Assembly: GCA_025352435.1 (NCBI GenBank)
Contig: JANXTN010000222.1
Span: 1-7,344, forward strand
From: Ferruginibacter sp.
Lineage (GTDB): Bacteria > Bacteroidota > Bacteroidia > Chitinophagales > Chitinophagaceae
Direction of reading: 5' to 3'
DNA: 7,344 nucleotides
Shown: positions 1 to 6,127 of the stretch, piece by piece
Layout: the number at the start of each line of letters is the position of its first letter
How positions within the stretch are numbered: the first letter of the stretch is position 1
Program-made: the position numbers and the translations under genes
Notes under the pieces: generated by a model
Seen by the model: only the letters and a program-made list of their open reading frames with translations
Told to the model about the DNA's origin: nothing
Databases searched by the model: none

Positions 1-2
1 CA

Positions 3-2255
3 AACGCTCCACGCTTTTTGCGTGAAGGAGATCGTATGGAGTTTTCTGCAAAGATTGTAAATCTTACAGCCAATGAAATTACCGGCACTTCGCAATTGGA
101 ATTGCTGGATGCTGCGACCAATAAACCGGTAGATGGTTGGTTTAAAAATGTTTTTCCGCAGCAATATTTTACCGTATCGGCCGGGCAAAGTGTAGCAGTA
201 AAATTTCCGATAGATATTCCGTTCAACTTTAATTCTGCCATGATTTACAGGCTTAAAGCAATTTCCTCCCCCTCGGTGGGAGGCCAGGAGGGGGCTACTT
301 TTTCTGATGGTGAAGAAGCAGCCATTCCTGTTTTGACAAACAGAATGTTGGTAACAGAATCGTTGCCATTAAACATGCGCAACACAGATTCTAAAACTTT
401 TAAGTTTGACAAATTATTGAACAGTGGTAGTAGTACAACGCTCAGCAACCATGCATTGGCTGTTGAATATACAAGCAACCCTGCATGGTATGCGGTGCAG
501 GCTTTGCCGTATTTAATGGAGTATCCATACGAATGTGCAGAACAGACTTTCAGTAAATATTATGCAAATTCGCTGGCATCTTTTATCAGCAACTCATCAC
601 CCAAAATAAAAGAAGTTTTTGAGCGGTGGAAAATTACTGATACTGCTGCGTTAATGAGCAACCTGCAAAAAAATGAAGAGTTAAAAGCCGTATTGCTACA
701 GGAAACGCCTTGGGTATTGGCTGCGCAAAATGAAACACAACAAAAGAAAAATATTGCATTATTGTTTGACATGGTTCTCCTTGCAGCAGAAAAAAACAAA
801 ACACTTGCAAAGCTCAAAGAGATGCAGAGTAGTAATGGCGGCTTCACCTGGTTTAAAGGCGGGAGAGATGATCGTTACATGACGCAGTACATTCTTACGG
901 GAATTGGGCATCTAAGAAAATTAAAAGCAGTGCAGGGCAGCGACTATGAAAATCTGAAGCCAATTGTTGATAAAGCGTTACCTTATCTCGATGCACGTTT
1001 AAAAGACGAGTACGATAATCTGATAAAATACAAAGCAAAATTATCAGAGAATAATTTGAGCTACACCGCCATTCAATATTTGTACATGCGCAGCTTTTTT
1101 CCGGAAACAAACATCACAGCATCTGCAAAAACTGCAGTAGATTATTACAAAGCCCAGGCACAAAAATATTGGCTCAGTCAAAGTAAATACATGCAAGCAA
1201 TGGCAGCATTGGCGCTGTATAGAAACAATGACAACAACACTGCCAAAGCCATTATTGAATCGTTGAAGCAGAATAGCATCAGCAGCGAAGAGATGGGTAT
1301 GTACTGGAAAGATTTTACGAAGGGGGGATATTATTGGTACCAGGCCCCCATTGAAAGCCAGGCATTGATGATAGAAGCATTTACAGATATTGATAAAAAT
1401 GTTGCCACCATAAACGATCTTAAAACATGGTTGCTCAAACAAAAGCAAACACAAAACTGGGGAACTACAAAAGCAACTGCAGAAGCCTGTTTTGCTATAT
1501 TATTAACCCCTCAGGGAGGAAATTTTGGTCCATCGATATGGGATGAGGAAAGAGAAGTAAAGATTACAATGGGTAATATTATTTTTAACAGCAACGACGA
1601 AAAAATAAATTTACAAAATTCTAACGGCGCTCAAACTCCCCCCTTGGGGAGCGGGGGGGCTGGTTATTTTAAAAAGCGCATTGAAGGCGAAAAAGTAAAA
1701 CCTGAGATGGGAAACATCACCGTTGAAATTAAGAGTTCTCAGAACCCCCCTTCGGGGGGCAGGGGGGCTTCTTGGGGCGCAGCATATTGGCAATACTTCG
1801 AAGACCTTGATAAAATAACTTCTTCAGAAACACCGCTTAAACTTGTGAAGAAATTATTCATAGAAAAGAATACTGATAAAGGTTTGGTATTGCAGTCCAT
1901 AAAAGATGGTGATGAAATTAAAGTAGGCGATAAAATAAAAGTCCGCATCGAACTTCGTGCAGACAGAGACATGGAATACGTGCACATGAAAGATATGCGT
2001 GCAGCGTGCATGGAACCTACAAACGTAATCAGCCAATACAAATATCAGGGCGGGCTTGGCTATTACGAAAGCACCAAAGATGCAAGCACCAATTTCTTTT
2101 TTGGGTGGTTGCCAAAAGGCACATACGTTTTTGAATACCCAATGTTTGTGACGCACAGCGGTAATTTTAGCAACGGCATTACAACTATTCAATGCATGTA
2201 TGCACCTGAGTTTACAAGCCACAGCGAAGGTGTAAGAGTGAGTGTAGCTCCTTAA
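3..2255 (+). CDS. Alpha-2-macroglobulin family protein, C-terminal part (5'-truncated by window edge)
   Basis: Bacterial alpha-2-macroglobulins are large envelope proteins thought to trap attacking proteases through a reactive thioester. The frame is open to the left edge: upstream of the TTG at 18 it reads N-A-P-R-F, giving the familiar PRFLREGDR motif of the A2M core. TTG 18 is therefore internal and the true start lies outside the window. Numbering from that TTG, a beta-rich A2M segment covers about 1-115. The thioester motif C173-A-E-Q176 follows within YPYECAEQ, and the alpha-helical thioester domain runs to about 495 (NGGFTWFKGG near 274). A C-terminal MG10-like domain contains WGAAYWQYFEDLDK near 586 and ends with a stretch rich in conserved aromatics (GGLGYYESTKDASTNFFF, then MYAPEFTSHSEG). 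About 750 residues are visible; I recall family members in Bacteroidota as well over 1,500. Three GC-rich palindromic repeats lie in frame at loop-like positions. A terminator follows, and no pbpC is seen on the 3' side. The family call is firm; the physiological role is inferred. Confidence 0.93.
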   Translation, partial: NAPRFLREGDRMEFSAKIVNLTANEITGTSQLELLDAATNKPVDGWFKNVFPQQYFTVSAGQSVAVKFPIDIPFNFNSAMIYRLKAISSPSVGGQEGATFSDGEEAAIPVLTNRMLVTESLPLNMRNTDSKTFKFDKLLNSGSSTTLSNHALAVEYTSNPAWYAVQALPYLMEYPYECAEQTFSKYYANSLASFISNSSPKIKEVFERWKITDTAALMSNLQKNEELKAVLLQETPWVLAAQNETQQKKNIALLFDMVLLAAEKNKTLAKLKEMQSSNGGFTWFKGGRDDRYMTQYILTGIGHLRKLKAVQGSDYENLKPIVDKALPYLDARLKDEYDNLIKYKAKLSENNLSYTAIQYLYMRSFFPETNITASAKTAVDYYKAQAQKYWLSQSKYMQAMAALALYRNNDNNTAKAIIESLKQNSISSEEMGMYWKDFTKGGYYWYQAPIESQALMIEAFTDIDKNVATINDLKTWLLKQKQTQNWGTTKATAEACFAILLTPQGGNFGPSIWDEEREVKITMGNIIFNSNDEKINLQNSNGAQTPPLGSGGAGYFKKRIEGEKVKPEMGNITVEIKSSQNPPSGGRGASWGAAYWQYFEDLDKITSSETPLKLVKKLFIEKNTDKGLVLQSIKDGDEIKVGDKIKVRIELRADRDMEYVHMKDMRAACMEPTNVISQYKYQGGLGYYESTKDASTNFFFGWLPKGTYVFEYPMFVTHSGNFSNGITTIQCMYAPEFTSHSEGVRVSVAP
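265..296 (+). repeat. GC-rich palindromic mini-repeat, copy 1, inside the A2M coding frame
   Basis: The stem CCTCCC (265-270) pairs with GGGAGG (278-283) around a 7-base loop and is followed by a G-rich tail ending in GGGGGCT. It is translated in frame as part of SSPSVGGQEGA, between a beta-strand segment (MIYRLKA) and the conserved FSDGEE. It shares its layout (C-run, short loop, G-run, second G-run, GCT) with the copies at 1636 and 1745, but is six bases longer. Confidence 0.7.
1636..1661 (+). repeat. GC-rich palindromic mini-repeat, copy 2, inside the A2M coding frame
   Basis: The stem CTCCCC (1636-1641) pairs with GGGGAG (1646-1651) around the loop CCTT, followed by C, a run of seven G and CT. 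It is read in the same phase as the other copies and encodes TPPLGSGGA directly before the conserved-looking GYFKKR segment. Confidence 0.75.
1745..1769 (+). repeat. GC-rich palindromic mini-repeat, copy 3, inside the A2M coding frame
   Basis: The stem CCCCCC (1745-1750) pairs with GGGGGG (1754-1759) around the loop TTC. CA, a second run of six G and CT follow. It encodes NPPSGGRGA immediately before the conserved WGAAYWQYFEDLDK block. It lies 109 bases after copy 2, in the same orientation and the same translational phase. Confidence 0.75.
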
Positions 2256-2280
2256 ATTATTGAAAAAAAATTACTGTCGG

Positions 2281-2316
2281 AAACCGTTGTATTTAATGCA
2301 GCGGTTTTTTATTTTG
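2281..2316 (+). terminator. Intrinsic terminator of the A2M gene
   Basis: The arm AAACCGTTG (2281-2289) pairs with CAGCGGTTT (2299-2307), with one G-T wobble, around a 9-base AT-rich loop. A T-run (2305-2310) and ATTTT follow. It begins 26 bases after the A2M stop codon. Confidence 0.85.
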
Positions 2317-2319
2317 GGC

Positions 2320-2406
2320 GTACCCCGCCGAAAAGGCGGGTCGGGCTTTTCGCTGCAATCTTTTGTTCGTTCCTCACAAAAGGATTTCCGCTGCAATCCC
2401 TCACGC
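2320..2406. repeat. Composite intergenic repeat element with two hairpins and a direct repeat
   Basis: The left hairpin is CCCGCC (2324-2329), loop GAAAA, GGCGGG (2335-2340), followed by TCGGGCTTTT. A direct repeat CGCTGCAATC occurs at 2351-2360 and 2389-2398. Between the two copies sits a second inverted repeat, ATCTTTTGT (2358-2366) against ACAAAAGGAT (2376-2385), mismatched by one base. No open frame explains the block. From memory, similar sequences recur between genes in Bacteroidota chromosomes; that cannot be confirmed from this window. Confidence 0.6.
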
Positions 2407-2644
2407 TTATACTACAAGTGGCTTTAGCAATGGCCATGTTTTCAAAAATCATTTATCTATTGCATCTGTAAAGTTCAAAAATGTTTAACTGCTGAAAGGC
2501 TGCGGTGGACGAAGCGATGTGCTTATGTGTATGCGTGTACGCCAGGGGCGGCATACGCATGCACATACGTACGGTAAAGCGTAGGAGACCGAACAAATGT
2601 TGCTCAAAGATCTTGTAGAAGAAAGTCCCAAACTTCAAAAATAA
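2407..2644. other. Gene-free stretch containing a long imperfect hairpin
   Basis: No frame here looks like a real protein. The dominant structure is a hairpin: TATGTGTATGCG (2524-2535) pairs with CGCATGCACATA (2556-2567) over 12 bp with one wobble. The stem continues inward past a two-base bulge and one mismatch to GCC (2541-2543) against GGC (2550-2552), around loop AGGGGC. The surrounding 2500-2590 is noticeably more GC-rich than the AT-rich flanks. It could be an untranslated RNA structure, a decayed mobile element or a remnant; I cannot tell which. Confidence 0.45.
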
Positions 2645-3211
2645 TTACTCAGCGATACAAGATGCAGCCAACATCTTCATGTATTTAATCCCTTTTGTTT
2701 TGGCGAAATCTATATTTTTTTCAGGAATGCTGTCAGGATCATCAAAGTTTTCCAAAGCTTTTGTAATACTATCCTCCCGCAAAATGTGAAGCATTGGGTA
2801 AGGCGAACGATTGGTATAATTTGCAGGATCATTTTCATTGCTTCCTGCAAATAAATATTGAGGATGAAAACTTGCCAGCTGGTAAACCCCGTCATAGTCT
2901 TCTTTTGACAGTAAGCGTTCTCCTTTATCTACCAAATCTAAATATTGTAAAAAATCAGTGAAACCTCCCGAGAGAATAATAAAGGTTGTTTCAATATTTA
3001 GATTGGCATTTAAAAATTCAAATTCTTTCGCAAGGGTTGTCAAAGCAGTTTTAAAATCGAGGTTTTTTATTACCACATAGCGAACTGTCTTTTTAATTAA
3101 TGCCTTAGCTGCAAAGGGGCAAAAGTTGCAACCTATCACAACATTTTTTATCCAGTTGGAAGTGTGGGTTATTTCTTTAGAGAGATGATCGGTCTCTGCT
3201 TCCTTTTTCAT
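2645..3211 (-). CDS. DUF1415 family protein
   Basis: This is a conserved cytoplasmic-type protein of unknown function. The recognisable DUF1415 signature is near the N-terminus: W20 followed by VVIGC28-N-F-C31-PFA. Later come FIILSGGFTDF, ASFHPQYLFAG, and SPYPMLHILRE near two-thirds of the length. No signal peptide or membrane segment is visible. I chose the ATG at 3211 (188 aa, MKKEAE...), which fits the usual family length of about 180-190. An in-frame TTG at 3232 would add seven residues; an AAAGGA run lies about 12-17 bases before the chosen ATG. The gene runs toward A2M across the repeat-bearing gap and is divergent from the protease gene, sharing a short upstream region with it. The paired cysteines suggest metal or redox chemistry, but no reaction is established. 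Confidence 0.88.
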   Translation of the reverse strand: MKKEAETDHLSKEITHTSNWIKNVVIGCNFCPFAAKALIKKTVRYVVIKNLDFKTALTTLAKEFEFLNANLNIETTFIILSGGFTDFLQYLDLVDKGERLLSKEDYDGVYQLASFHPQYLFAGSNENDPANYTNRSPYPMLHILREDSITKALENFDDPDSIPEKNIDFAKTKGIKYMKMLAASCIAE

Positions 3212-3288
3212 CTTTAAAATTAATCCTTTCAAATTTCATTTTTTCCTGTTGCTTTATTATTCTCCATTAATTTAATCTGGTAAAGTTT

Positions 3289-3317
3289 TTGACATCATTA
3301 ATTCTTTTCTGTATAAT
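3289..3317 (+). promoter_or_regulatory. Sigma70-like promoter of the protease gene
   Basis: TTGACA (3289-3294) and TATAAT (3312-3317) are separated by exactly 17 bases, a perfect match to the classical -35/-10 consensus. A start near 3324 would leave a leader of about 17 bases before the ATG at 3341. The -10 region (TAATTTTA at 3314) also partly fits the Bacteroidota TAnnTTTG element, and TTG lies at the expected upstream position. Confidence 0.6.
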
Positions 3318-3340
3318 TTTAAATTCTAAACTTTTAACCT

Positions 3341-4981
3341 ATGGCTTTACACATGGTAGATGATCCTGATGGACAAGATGATTACGTTGATAACGGCGGC
3401 GGTGGCGGAGGAGGAAGAGGTGGTGGTGGCGGCTTTAATCTTGGGGGATTAATTGGTTTCTTGCCTTTAATAATGGGGCTGTTTGGTCGTGGAAGAAACT
3501 CGGGGGACAATAACAATGGCAATAGTGGCGGTGGTTGTGGTGGCAAGAGTTTGATAGTACTTTTGTTAATAGGCGTTGCAGCTTACTTTCTTTTTTTTAA
3601 GGGAGGATGCAATATGTTGAGCAACACCGGTGGTCAACAGGCAAGTGGTAAGTTTTCTCAAAGTGGTTATAACTTTGATGCAAACGAAACCAAAAAAGCA
3701 CAGGTTTATGAAGGGCTTGAAGATGATAATTCAAAAAACCCTTTACCTGAAAGTGTTTCACTTTTAGCATTTGCACCTACAAGACAAAATCAGGGAAAAC
3801 AAGGAAGTTGTGTAGCATGGAGCAGTACGTATGCGGCACGTACAATTTTAGAAGCTGCAAGCACAAGGCAAGACCCAAACAGTATAGCTTACAGTCCAGC
3901 ATTTTTATATAATAATATTGCGATGGACAATTGCCAGGGTGCTTTCATACAAAAGGCAATGGAATTTATGCAAACAAAGGGCGCTGTGCCTTTTCAGGAT
4001 TTTAAATATGATGAAAACGATTGTACCCGCCAAGCAAATGGTTCTATAGAACAGGAAGCATCCCAAAATAAAATTCATGGATTTCATCGTTTAACGGAAA
4101 CCGACGATGTGAATGGAATAAACGTTCGTGCAGTGAAAGAACACTTAGCGAAAGATGCACCTGTGGTAATTGGGATGATGGTTGGTGGTACTTTTATGCA
4201 GGAAATGCTTGGGCAAAAAGTGTGGCATCCTCAGGGTTCAGATCAGGATATGACCGGCTTTGGTGGACATGCCATGTGTGTGATTGGTTATGATGACAGG
4301 ATCGAAGGAGGTGCATTTCAGATTATGAATAGTTGGGGTCCTGAGTGGGGCGAAAACGGCGTTGCATTTGTGCGGTATGGCGATTTTAAAAATTTTGTTA
4401 GAGAGGCTTACGGACTTGATCCTTTACCTAAAAGAGGCGCCGCATTAAATGTTGCATTTGAATGTAATGTCGGTTTGTTTAATCCAGAAACCAGAACACA
4501 GGTTCCATTAAAATTATCAGCAGGGAATGTTTTTAAAACAGTTAGTCCAATAAAAAAAGGATCAAAATTTAAAATTGAATTTAAAAATGCTGTAGAGTGT
4601 TATGTATATATTTTTACTCCTGCAGATGATGCTACAAAAAGTGTTGTATTGTTTCCATACAAACCTATTCACTCACCCTACTGTGGTATTACCGGTTATA
4701 GATTATTTCCCCGCAAAGAATCTATACAGGCAGATCAGGTAGGTAATAAAGATGTAATGGGAGTGGTTGTAAGCAAGCAGCAGCTTGATTATAACACATT
4801 AAATGCAGCAATCAATGCCAGCACAAAAACTGATTTTGCATCCAAACTAAATGATGCTGTTGCGGCAAATGTAGTTACCAATGTTTCATTTGGGAGCGGT
4901 GCAAATGGAAGCATGTATTTTAAAAGTGGCGGAGATGCAAAGAGTGTTGTAGCTTGTATTGTAGAAATTGAAAAGCAATAA
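3341..4981 (+). CDS. Membrane-anchored papain-like (C1A) cysteine protease with DUF4384-like C-terminal region
   Basis: This is a predicted cysteine endopeptidase. From the N-terminus: an acidic start, a Gly-rich tract (G19-G31 with one Arg), a hydrophobic stretch (about 33-48), a Gly/Asn-rich linker, and a transmembrane segment (about 70-86, SLIVLLLIGVAAYFLFF). The C1A catalytic domain follows at about 130-360. Visible active-site residues are Q151 (oxyanion), C157 (QGSCVAWS), H310 (GGHAMCVIGYDD) and N330 (MNSWGPEWGENG). A complete set argues for an active enzyme. No I29-type propeptide fits in the roughly 70 residues between membrane and catalytic Cys. Residues about 395-480 resemble DUF4384 (KIEFKNAVECYVYIF, VLFPY). 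The Gly-rich/TM N-terminus is reminiscent of YpfJ-type zinc metallopeptidases, but no HExxH motif is present. The catalytic domain is probably periplasmic, though topology is ambiguous because positive charges flank both sides of the TM. The gene is monocistronic, with its own promoter and terminator. Substrate is unknown. Confidence 0.9.
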   Translation: MALHMVDDPDGQDDYVDNGGGGGGGRGGGGGFNLGGLIGFLPLIMGLFGRGRNSGDNNNGNSGGGCGGKSLIVLLLIGVAAYFLFFKGGCNMLSNTGGQQASGKFSQSGYNFDANETKKAQVYEGLEDDNSKNPLPESVSLLAFAPTRQNQGKQGSCVAWSSTYAARTILEAASTRQDPNSIAYSPAFLYNNIAMDNCQGAFIQKAMEFMQTKGAVPFQDFKYDENDCTRQANGSIEQEASQNKIHGFHRLTETDDVNGINVRAVKEHLAKDAPVVIGMMVGGTFMQEMLGQKVWHPQGSDQDMTGFGGHAMCVIGYDDRIEGGAFQIMNSWGPEWGENGVAFVRYGDFKNFVREAYGLDPLPKRGAALNVAFECNVGLFNPETRTQVPLKLSAGNVFKTVSPIKKGSKFKIEFKNAVECYVYIFTPADDATKSVVLFPYKPIHSPYCGITGYRLFPRKESIQADQVGNKDVMGVVVSKQQLDYNTLNAAINASTKTDFASKLNDAVAANVVTNVSFGSGANGSMYFKSGGDAKSVVACIVEIEKQ

Positions 4982-5003
4982 TTGTTATAAAAATATTTTA
5001 TGT

Positions 5004-5038
5004 AATTCCAATCATTAACTTGATTGGGATTTTTTATT
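5004..5038 (+). terminator. Intrinsic terminator of the protease gene
   Basis: AATTCCAATCA (5004-5014) pairs with TGATTGGGATT (5021-5031), with one wobble, around loop TTAACT. A T-rich tail to 5038 follows. It begins 23 bases after the protease stop codon. Confidence 0.88.
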
Positions 5039-5102
5039 TGTGTTTTTGGAGGAGCAACAGAAAATATTAATTGAGCATTAGTTTCCAACTATATACTTTT
5101 AG

Positions 5103-5133
5103 TTTTTTTATCCGCCGATTGGCAGACAAAAAA
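5103..5133. repeat. T-tract/A-tract-flanked hairpin in the convergent gap
   Basis: TCCGCC (5111-5116) pairs with GGCAGA (5121-5126), with one wobble, around loop GATT. A T-run on the left (5103-5109) can pair with an A-run on the right (5128-5133), extending the stem. On both strands the T-run precedes the hairpin, so it is not a normal intrinsic terminator. It may be a dispersed palindromic repeat. The rest of 5040-5251 shows only a short GGGC/GCCC palindrome (5151-5161) and a doubtful small ORF. Confidence 0.4.
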
Positions 5134-5134
5134 G

Positions 5135-5239
5135 CTAACTGTTTCTATCCGGGCTAGGCCCAACATTAAAACCTTTTTCGACTTTGCCAGCAACAAAAGG
5201 AACGCACTTAGATGATCCAGAAACTTTTGATGGGGTCAT
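5135..5239 (-). CDS. Doubtful 34-residue ORF downstream of rfbD
   Basis: An ATG-to-TAG frame of 34 codons begins 12 bases after the rfbD stop in the same direction. It reads MTPSKVSGSSKCVPFVAG, then continues KVEKGFNVGPSPDRNS. Codon choice looks plausible, but there is no clear ribosome site, no membrane segment and no family I recognise. It could be a decayed gene end, a repeat that happens to be open, or chance. The stop codon lies next to the hairpin at 5103-5133. Confidence 0.2.
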   Translation of the reverse strand: MTPSKVSGSSKCVPFVAGKVEKGFNVGPSPDRNS

Positions 5240-5251
5240 TTATTATTACTT

Positions 5252-6127
5252 TTATTGTAATAAAGTCAAGCATTTTTGTAGACTTCCTTTCCATTCAGGA
5301 ATATCCAAATTAAAAGTATGAGCTATTTTAGTTGTATCTAAAACAGAATAAGAAGGTCTTGCCGCGGGGGTAGGAAATTGTGATGTAGTTATCGGATTTA
5401 CAACGCATTTGCTATTTATCTGTGTTGCTATTTCTTTTGCAAAATCGTACCAGCTTATTTTTCCTTTATTTGAATAATGATAAATACCGGCAACGAAATT
5501 ATTCGATTCGATGATCTTCATTATCACTTCCGCTAAGTCGGCAGCATAAGTAGGACAACCATATTGATCGCTTACAACTCCAATACTTTCTCGTTCTTTC
5601 ATTAAACGAAGCATTGTTTTTACAAAGTTGTTTCCAAAACTACTGTATACCCATGCTGTGCGGATGATGATTATTTCTTCATTTTCCTGTAATGCAATTT
5701 GTTCTCCATTCAATTTTGTTTGTCCGTAAAAATTGACAGGATTTGTTAGATCATTTTCTGTATAAGGTTTTATACCCTTACCATCGAAAACATAGTCTGT
5801 AGAAATATGAATAAACTTCGAATGATAGATTTTACATGATCTCGCAAGAATACCAACAGCAGTTGCATTTACAGCAATGGCTGTTTCTTGTTCTATTTCC
5901 GCTTTATCTACAGCTGTGTATGCAGCGCAATTAATACAAACGTGGATTTGATTTTTTTTTAAAAAATCGTTTACGGCATTTTCGTCTGTGATAGAAAGTT
6001 CTTCTTTAGAAATCAAAAGGAAGTTATAAGAAGAATACTGTTTTTCAAGCACTTGAAACGCACGCCCAAGCTGTCCGTTGGCGCCGGTTACCAAAATAGT
6101 TTTGTTATCTGAGGAATCATCTTCCAT
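5252..6127 (-). CDS. rfbD: dTDP-4-dehydrorhamnose reductase (RmlD)
   Basis: RmlD catalyses the last step of dTDP-L-rhamnose synthesis, the NAD(P)H-dependent reduction of dTDP-4-dehydro-L-rhamnose in the cytoplasm. The 291-residue length is normal for this SDR-type enzyme. The Rossmann nucleotide loop is G15-A-N-G18-Q-L-G21. NCAAYTAVDKAE follows near 66-77, and the catalytic STD(109-111)YVFDG is followed by Y134-x-x-x-K138. The substrate-side segment DQYGCPTYAADLA lies near 187-199, and the family's ARPSYSVLDTTK near 256-267. The ATG start overlaps the rfbC stop by one base (TAATG), which indicates translational coupling. The first eight residues (acidic, polar) precede the first beta strand and are a harmless extension. 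No clear terminator is seen after the stop. Confidence 0.95.
   Translation of the reverse strand: MEDDSSDNKTILVTGANGQLGRAFQVLEKQYSSYNFLLISKEELSITDENAVNDFLKKNQIHVCINCAAYTAVDKAEIEQETAIAVNATAVGILARSCKIYHSKFIHISTDYVFDGKGIKPYTENDLTNPVNFYGQTKLNGEQIALQENEEIIIIRTAWVYSSFGNNFVKTMLRLMKERESIGVVSDQYGCPTYAADLAEVIMKIIESNNFVAGIYHYSNKGKISWYDFAKEIATQINSKCVVNPITTSQFPTPAARPSYSVLDTTKIAHTFNLDIPEWKGSLQKCLTLLQ

Noticed and set aside
18..20. TTG as the start codon of the A2M gene
   Set aside because: The frame is open upstream to the window edge and encodes the conserved residues N-A-P-R-F of the A2M core, so this TTG is an internal Leu.
1044..1454. 136-codon minus-strand frame
   Set aside because: It lies wholly inside the well-supported A2M gene on the opposite strand and has a Cys/Phe/Ile-rich antisense-type composition.
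2351..2398. Possible CRISPR-like repeat pair CGCTGCAATC
   Set aside because: Only two 10-base copies, with an inverted repeat in the spacer; no array and no cas genes.
2453..2638. 61-codon minus-strand frame in the gap beside the DUF1415 gene
   Set aside because: The product is low-complexity (THTHKH run, mixed aromatics) and is explained by the long inverted repeat it crosses. It has no recognisable family.
2597..2644. 15-codon plus-strand frame MLLKDLVEESPKLQK
   Set aside because: Very short, with a stop just upstream and no recognisable family; it runs into the convergent end of DUF1415. It could be a gene remnant but cannot be supported.
5254..5265. AT-rich inverted repeat around the rfbD stop as a terminator
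   Set aside because: Its stem (TTATTAC/GTAATAA) is entirely weak AT pairing that overlaps the rfbD stop and lacks a convincing U-run.
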